Assembly: GCF_022201045.2 (NCBI RefSeq)
Contig: NC_068563.1
Location: 434,001 to 498,000, forward strand
Source: Citrus sinensis
Taxonomy: Eukaryota > Streptophyta > Magnoliopsida > Sapindales > Rutaceae
Length of the DNA: 64,000 nt
Direction of reading: 5' to 3'
This document shows positions 57,664 through 64,000 of the stretch, in pieces. The position numbers were made by a program, and so were the translations under genes. How positions within the stretch are numbered: the stretch's first letter is position 1; every line of letters starts with the position of its first letter. The notes beneath the pieces were generated by a model. That model saw only the letters and a program-made list of their open reading frames with translations, was not told the DNA's origin and did not search any database.

Positions 57664-58305
57664 TGTTTTGGGGGTGAGAAATACCACGATCAGGCACACG
57701 AGGAGAATGTGCTCCCTCTGCCTAGAATGACTCCTTGAGGAAGATTAGACCCGATGAAGTGTGTGGCTGGTCACACGAGTAGAGTTGGCTCGAGACATGC
57801 AAGGAGGGACCAGAACCAAGTCAATTCAAAGACTTGGTCAAAGGTCAACCCGTGGGTTTCCTCCAAAGAATTTGGGCACAAAGCTCACTCACCAGCAGTT
57901 ACACTGCCCATTCGCCCATGGTTATGTAATCAACCCATCAACGAAGTCGAGGGAGAAGAGGCTAATAATTCTGGTGGATATGAAAGCTTCAGAGAACAGA
58001 GTTAAGGGAGTTAGACAACTTTTCATTTAATTTTCTCATACTCTCAATCTATTCACAATTTTATCTTCTCTATCATTCTTTCTTTCTGAAATAAAACCTT
58101 TCTTTTATTTAGAGCAGTTTAATTACGCCATGGGAATCGTGACCTAAGTTTTTCTAGGCAAACCCAAATCGCTGACTTGAGCGTCGAAGGGATTACGGTG
58201 GAAAAACCTCCAGCATCCCCTGACTAGTTGTTGTGAAAACATGTGTTCTTGGAGGAAGTATTTGAGGTCACATGAACTTGTTCGATAGTGGGGAAGCCAG
58301 GGGCA
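57664..58305 (+). mobile_element. truncated LTR downstream of chitinase 2
   Basis: It begins TGTTTTGGGGGTGAGAAATAC, similar to the TRIM-like LTR start (TGTTTGAGGGAAATAC). Near its end (about 58173-58215) it carries GACTTGAGCGTCGAAGGG followed by GGAAAAAC, like the other gypsy-type LTRs here. The 3' end is lost at the adjoining hAT-like sequence. The same LTR start follows chitinase 3 (63888 on). Confidence 0.7.
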
Positions 58306-58938
58306 GATCCAGGATTTTAAAGTACCCCGAGCTAAATTTTTTATAAAAAAAAGTTATATTGTAAAGTGAACATAAAATTTTATAAGAAAAAAATAAAATA
58401 CACATAATAAGATGAGAACATTAGAAATCTTACACTAAATAATAATTACTTTAAATAAAATAATTATATAAAAATAAAAAATAAAAATGTAATTCAAAAC
58501 AAAAATATAACTAAAGTTGTATTTTTCGCAACTTCAAACAATAAAATTCATCAATTATGGATTTTGGATCAATAGTATCTGCAATTTCTCTTTCAGCATA
58601 GACAACCATACAATTAGAAAGAAACTCATTTTCTATTTTATTGCAAAGTGATGTCTTGATAAGGCTCATGGTCGAAAATGCATGCTCTGTTTGTGGCTGC
58701 AAATGAAAGGAGTTTCTTGACTTGGATTTATCGGACACATTATACCTATAAATTACCATAACATGAAACTACATAAGAATTAATAAATTAATTAATAATT
58801 ACAAGCTTAATTAGCATGCTTAAATAAATTAAACAATTCAATTTTTTTCATCTTTTCTATTTCTAAAAAATATTATTAGTAAAAAAATGAGATGAAGATT
58901 ACACGAAATTGCAGATACTATTATTAGTAAACAATTCA
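58306..58938 (-). mobile_element. hAT transposon remnant with transposase C-terminus
   Basis: The left end CAGGGGCAGATCCAGGATTTT is a familiar hAT terminal sequence. On the minus strand at 58511-58759, an 82-aa frame has EHAFSTMSLIKTSLCNKIEN and EFLSNCMVVYAEREIADTID, the pattern of the hAT C-terminal dimerisation region (ERSFS...LIKT.LRN.....FL....V.Y.E). The rest of the transposase is missing. The other terminus was not found; the right border is where XRI1-like sequence begins. Confidence 0.75.
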
Positions 58939-59590
58939 CACTTGACTAACATGCAAACAACACATTGAGTCCTTGCCAATTCCAAGACTTGCGATAACCA
59001 GTTGCACAATATATAAACAAATTTTTAGAAATACAAATCATGAAATTTCTCCCCAAAAATTAAAAAAAAAAATCCAATTTGTATTGAGCCAGCCATTGTG
59101 ATTAAGCTTTCTAAATTCTAATAGCATTTGAGTGAATTTTAAAAAACGATATACCAGATTAAACTTACTAAAATATTAAAAAAATAGAAAATCAAATTAC
59201 ATACGAAACCCTAGATTGTTACTTCAATCAAAATAAGTACCTTCTAATAATTTTAAATGCAGATTTGAGAACTCAAAAATACCACAATTGAATTCGAGTG
59301 TTATTAATTAGGGTTTTAATGAGAATGAAAAACACTGAGGAAACTGGGAACGTGCAGGATAAAAAGCATTACCAGTGGAAGCGTAAGATAGAGAACGGCA
59401 AGTTAACGTGCGCCTCGAGGAATAGAGATAGAGAGAGAGAGAGAGACGAGCACCCCAAGCACTGTAAGTAACTGGGAGTGGAGAAATGGCACGAGTGGAA
59501 AATAAAGGGGTCGTTTGGTTTTGTCGTCTTCTACTTTTGTTTTGTGTGTTTTTTTTTTTAAATGAGCGTGGGTATCTGAATCATCCAATT
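58939..59590 (-). pseudogene. duplicated XRI1 5' leader, intron and promoter without coding exons
   Basis: Matches 36141-36845, the XRI1 5'-UTR intron, leader exon (same donor and CT tract) and upstream DNA, but stops within the intron before any coding exon. On the minus strand it would transcribe toward the hAT remnant. It marks a third, mostly deleted, copy of the XRI1 locus. Confidence 0.85.
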
Positions 59591-60467
59591 TTTTTTTTAT
59601 ATTCTATTTATAAAAATAAATTCATTATTAAAAATTAAAAATATCAAAATTACTTTTTACTAATTATTTTTTATTTTATAATTACATATTCTCTCTCTAC
59701 TTTCACATTCTATAAATAATTTTTAAGTAATTTTTTACAAATCATTCAGATAATATAATTTTTAAGAGTGAGGTTATTTGAATCCACCAATTTCATCTCT
59801 ATATCTTTTTCTAATTGAGAATTTTATTATCTAAATAGTTTTTAATAAAATTACTTAATTAACCCTCTCTTCTTTTTCTTATTTCAATTTCACAAATTCT
59901 CATTAATTCATTGAGATGTATTCTTTTAACTGCAACTAGGAAAAATAAAATCCACAGTTAAAATTGAATGTCAACAAATTTTTATGAGTCATGAAAGTTA
60001 ATGAATATTAAGAAATTAATTTTTAGTAAACACAAAAGTTAATGAATATCAAGAAAAAGTTCTTATATATAGAAAGCATGAAATAAAGGTTATGATCTAC
60101 TAGAAAAGACCAAAAATGAATTCAAAAGATAGTAAAATTGAGTTTTTAATTTATAGAATGTGAGAATAAAAAGAGAATATGCAATTGTAAGGTATAGAGA
60201 AAGATTAATCGAGGATAATCTTGATATTTTCAAATTTTAAAATTTTAATAATGAATTTATTATTTTTTAAAAATAGGTATAGAGAGAAATTTGGTGGGAT
60301 CAAATAGTCCCACCTAATATTTAATTAGAAAGATGGTGTAAGGAGAAAATTGGCGGATTCAAATAGCCCTATTCTTTCTTTAATTTTGCATTGACCCCGA
60401 TTATTTTATGATTTTCTCCTTTTAGTCAATATTAATTGTTGTTCCTGGATTTTCCCATGAGACCTAG

Positions 60468-60641
60468 AGCGAGCCCGTAACGTTCATGCTCGTGGACTTC
60501 CCTGCCCCGAGAACCAAACCCAATAATCTTGAGGCCCTTGCAGGTTTATCCAAGAAAGGTGCCTCTGTCAGGATAAGAAAAGTGAATTGGGGTTTTGAGT
60601 CGATTTTCAGCCTAATAACAGCGTACGGTCATGATCTTTGA
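60468..60641 (+). pseudogene. exon-like frame of an unknown gene, copy 3 of 3
   Basis: 57 codons open to a stop, SEPVTFMLVDFPAPRTKPNN through WGFESIFSLITAYGHDL. Relative to copies 1 and 2 it lacks 7-8 nt near the end, which changes the last residues. Family not recognised. Confidence 0.3.
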
Positions 60642-60689
60642 CAAACATCAAAAGATCGATTAATATGAAAAAATCCATCACAATAACCA

Positions 60690-60752
60690 TGTGTATGAGT
60701 GTGAGTGTGAGTGTGAGTGTGAGTGTGAGTGTGAGTGTGAGCGTGAGCGTGA
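60690..60752. repeat. GAGTGT hexanucleotide microsatellite
   Basis: About nine GAGTGT-type units ending in GAGCGT variants. Block C first copy has about four (39255-39292); block C second copy has none. Confidence 0.9.
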
Positions 60753-62317
60753 GTTATTTTAATTTCTAGGCATTTATTGAATGAAATTGACGATTGCTCG
60801 TTTTGAATGTGTTATTTTTCAGTCACATCCTATTTTTGCTTCCATCTGTCTTTACGACAAAATTTTATCATCAACCTGCAAGCAATCATGCACAAGCAGC
60901 CAAAAAAAAACCTATTATCATCGCCCCACTGGCTCTTATTTTCAAGCTTAAAACCAATCTCAGTACATTGGGATAAGGCGAGATGCAGAGAACAGCCACT
61001 GCCAGCTCTAGAAGATGTGAAATAAAGAAGACTATCAAAATCCTTAATTATCGCTTGTCTATATCATGGTTTTAAAGACAAACAATCTTGATGGGCTCTC
61101 TTACATAAGACGTATAGATCCAATGAAAACTAGATCGAAACGTTTAGACACAAGACTTTTGCTTTGATATCATATAAAGAGTATATTTATAATACAATGT
61201 ATTATTGTTTGGCACATTGTCTCTAAGTCTCAATAAAAAAATTTAAGTTTTTCGTTGTTAAGTTCTTAAATTTTCATGTATTATACATAATATATTATGA
61301 GTTGGGAGTCATAAACTCATGAATATGGAAACTCAGGATAAAAAGTTTGAGTTTTTTTTTTTTAAATAATTTATTTAGGTATTTTTTTTATAGAAGTCCA
61401 TGGATGGACTTACTCAAATGCTAACTAAGTCTTGAGGGTTGCCTAAGCCTTTATATACCTAACCAAAAATTTATTATCAAACAATGTGAGATATTATCTC
61501 TAACCCTCAACGGTGTGGAGTACAATCTTTAATGACATATTCCTTTGAAGAAATTAAAAAAAAAAAAAAAACTTGGTTAGGTATTTCAAAAAGGGGAGAT
61601 TGCCAAATTCTCTTTATTATAATTAATATATATCATTTACCCCCTTAACTGTTTTTATAATAGCCAATAACTCCTTAACAACATTAGTTTATAATATTAT
61701 CCTTATTTTCAAATACACTTTTATTTTTATTTATTATAAATTAAATAAATCATATGAATAGAAACTGAATAAAAAATAAGTATTAAAAACAATAAATATA
61801 TGTTTTGATGTGAACAAAAAAATTAGTAATAAAATTTTTTCTTGTACTTTTTTTATTTTCTAAACATTTTCTTCTAATAAATATTTTGTAAATTATAAAA
61901 TTAAATGTAAAAAGTACAATAACAATATTTTATTATTTATTTTATAATAATTTTTTATTTATCATTCAAGTTTTCTTATAATAATTTTTTTATCATTTTA
62001 TAATAATTTTCTTATATATTTATTATAAGAAAATACTTATAAAATAAAAAGTACAAGAAAAATATTTTATTATTAATTTTTATATCAAAATATATATTTT
62101 GTATTTTTAATACTTAATTTTTTATTTTAATTTCCATTCATGTAATTTATTTAATCTATAATAAATATGAATGAGAGTGTGATTGAAAATAAGGGAAATA
62201 TTATAAATTTATATTATTAAGAGAGTTATTAGTTATTATAAAAATAATAAGAGATAAATAATATATATTTATTACAGTATAGGAACCTCTCTTCAAAAAA
62301 CCTTGACACATACGTTC

Positions 62318-62324
62318 TATAAAT
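62318..62324 (+). promoter_or_regulatory. TATA box of chitinase copy 3
   Basis: TATAAAT lies 78 bp before the start codon; identical surroundings to copy 2. Confidence 0.65.
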
Positions 62325-62395
62325 ATAACCCTCTAGCCAAAGCTGTGACATACACCAAGCAGAGGATAATTGATATCATAACTGTTGCTTTCAAA

Positions 62396-63634
62396 ATGAG
62401 GCTTATTGGGTCCTTACTAATTTTCTCTCTGGTTTTATCTTTTGTACTAGGAGGCTCAGCAGGGAACTGTGGAAGCGGCGTTGTGTGCCCAGGAGGGGAG
62501 TGTTGTAGTCGATTTGGTTGGTGTGGCCTAACAACAGACTACTGTTGTGAAGGCTGCCAAAGTAACTGTAATCAGGTTGTTTGCGGTGAATGTGATCCCG
62601 ACGACGGGACGGCTGGTGATGGCGGTGAACTGGGCAAGATCATCTCAAGGAAGATGTTTGAAGACTTGCTTGAGTATAGAAATGATAAACGATGCCCTGC
62701 CAGATGCTTCTACACTTATGATGCTTTTATAGAGGCAGCCAAAGCTTTTCCAGCCTTTGGTAATTCTGGAAATGAAACCATGCGTAAAAGAGAAATTGCT
62801 GCCTTTTTTGCCCAAACTGGCCATGAAACTACTGGTTTGTTTCAATTCCTGATCAGCTTAATTAAATTTAAAGACTCCTTTTTCCGGTGCACTAACAAGT
62901 AATTAAATTTTAATTTGTTACTAATCAATTTTTGTGGTTAATAAACTTACAGGGGGATGGCCCGATGCACCTGGTGGCGAATATGCTTGGGGATATTGCT
63001 TTAATAGGGAAGTTGGCGCTGCGTCGTCCGACTACTGTGATCCTAACTATCCATGTCGAGGGAAGTACTATGGCCGAGGTCCAATTCAACTCTCTTGGTA
63101 GGCTGAACATTTTGAATTAGTATATCATTGTCTGATCTGAATGAGAAAGTCTTGGCCTCTTTAATTAAAAACTTGTTAAATGTGCATTTACATTCTATCG
63201 AACATTAATTATTAACTAATTTGTTGGTGTTTAGGAATTACAATTACTTACGGTGCGGAGAAGGCCTAGGGCTAGGAGAGGAGTTGTTGAACAATCCAGA
63301 CCTTCTTGCTACTGATCCAGTACTATCATTCAAGTCAGCAATCTGGTTCTGGATGACTGCACAGCCACCAAAGCCATCGTGCCACGAAGTCATTATCGAC
63401 GAATGGAAACCATCAGCAAATGACGTAAACGCCGGCCGGCTTCCGGGATACGGTCTAACCACAAATATAATCAACGGTGGAATTGAATGTGGCTACGTTG
63501 GGAATGACGCTGTACGTAACCGTATTGGGTTCTTTACCACTTTCTGTGGCAAGTTTGGGATTCAGCCTGGTGACAATCTTGATTGCTCCAACCAACGGCC
63601 TTATGGCCTTAATCTGATGGCACAATCTATGTGA
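62396..63634 (+). CDS. class IV chitinase with hevein domain, copy 3
   Basis: Exons 62396-62834, 62953-63097 and 63235-63634 join in phase (984 nt, 327 aa). After the signal ([16 protein letters not shown]) lies a hevein-type chitin-binding domain, about residues 23-60: [20 protein letters not shown], then [14 protein letters not shown] linker and the GH19 catalytic domain follow. Both catalytic acids are present (Glu in GHETTGG; Glu in [14 protein letters not shown]), as are the [11 protein letters not shown] motif and the end LNLMAQSM. Two substitutions add or remove Cys: RGFYTYD reads RCFYTYD, and DCYNQ reads DCSNQ. Likely an apoplastic or vacuolar defence endochitinase that hydrolyses fungal chitin. 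The start is chosen at the ATG before the signal; the ORF extends upstream. Confidence 0.92.
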
Positions 63635-63887
63635 TCATCATGATCAACGTTTTAGTAAAATAAGCTTAATAAAAGCTACTTAATAAAAACTTTAGATGTC
63701 ACACTTGTAGGTGGACAACTAAACTGTTACGCTCTTATTGTAAGTAAATTAAATAAGACTGATCCAACATGGATCAATGAGTCTTCTCCATCTTTCATCG
63801 TTTGATTATTTTTTTGAGTTTTTTTGGTAAAATTTTGTACGTTTGTGGTTAGTTATTTTAACAAAATAATTAGTCGAGAAAGGTAAA

Positions 63888-64000
63888 TGTTTTGGGGGTG
63901 AGAAATACCACGATCAGGCACACGAGCAGAATGTGCTCCCTCTGCCTAAAATGACTCCTTGAGGAAGATTAGATCCGATGAAGTGTGTGGCTGGTCACAC
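63888..64000 (+). mobile_element. truncated LTR downstream of chitinase 3 (cut by window end)
   Basis: Starts TGTTTTGGGGGTGAGAAATAC and is nearly identical to 57664-57776, so the LTR was present before the chitinase unit was duplicated. Continues beyond the window. Confidence 0.75.

Larger units (their letters stand above)
59591..62395. other. AT-rich noncoding block C (third copy) upstream of chitinase 3
   Basis: Joins the XRI1 leader directly to sequence matching 37858 onward, so most of block B is deleted. Contains a GTGTGA microsatellite (about 60690-60752), exon-like frames at 60468-60641 and 60807-61025, and the AT-rich chitinase upstream region. Confidence 0.6.

Noticed and set aside
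1..64000. CRISPR array, bacterial operon, tRNA or rRNA genes
   Set aside because: None were seen. The tandem repeats present lack spacer structure, and the window is plant nuclear DNA.

Overview
The window is nuclear DNA of a flowering plant. It has spliced genes with GT-AG introns, AT-rich intergenic DNA, Ty1/copia and gypsy-type LTRs, a Mutator-like element and several MITEs. The protein sequences (class IV chitinases, a UGT83A-type glucosyltransferase, XRI1, DUF241 proteins) look eudicot, and Citrus or another Rutaceae fits best. That species call is inference from remembered family sequences; no search was run.

Left part (1-31 kb). A copia element remnant (pol fragment plus 3' LTR) lies at 1-1384. 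A cluster of DUF241 genes follows. There are eight copies in the whole window. Two have clean open frames: 2409-3284 (+) and 23338-24186 (-). Two are almost intact, with one lesion each: 32115-32950 (-) and 43822-44658 (-). Four are clear pseudogenes at 5528-6316, 10826-11605, 21952-22744 and 25375-29513. Between them sits an apparently intact two-exon UDP-glucosyltransferase gene (13691-15190). The spaces are filled with solo LTRs and LTR-like blocks (7105-9930, 15309-17750, 25862-29151, 29822-30546), MITEs and tandem repeats. The promoter of one DUF241 pseudogene was split by a 3.3-kb block (18565-21865). That block holds fragments of an unknown gene, a probable copia LTR, and inside it a small complete LTR retrotransposon (19649-21371) with a perfect 5-bp target duplication.

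Right part (31-64 kb). This part was built by segmental duplication of a unit that read DUF241 - XRI1 - noncoding B - AT-rich C - class IV chitinase. The first unit is complete: DUF241 at 32115, XRI1 at 34265-36049, chitinase at 41706-42886. The second unit (43074-57600) lost XRI1, and its B/C boundary was split by a 6600-bp Mutator-like element (47085-53684). That element carries terminal inverted repeats, a perfect 9-bp target duplication and three host-gene pieces: ribosomal protein L36, a Ulp1-like peptidase and a FAR1-related gene. The homologous empty target site survives at 38221-38229 in the first unit. The third unit (58939-63900) keeps only the XRI1 promoter and 5' leader, then C and a third chitinase.

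The three chitinases have diverged in domain content. Only the third (62396-63634) keeps the hevein-type chitin-binding domain. The first and second lost it. The first also carries Gln in place of the second catalytic Glu and has an altered TATA box. The chitinases would act in the secretory pathway and apoplast in defence, UGT83A on small acceptors in the cytosol, and XRI1 in the nucleus in DNA repair and meiosis. DUF241 proteins have no established biochemical role. No tRNA, rRNA, CRISPR array or bacterial-type operon was seen.
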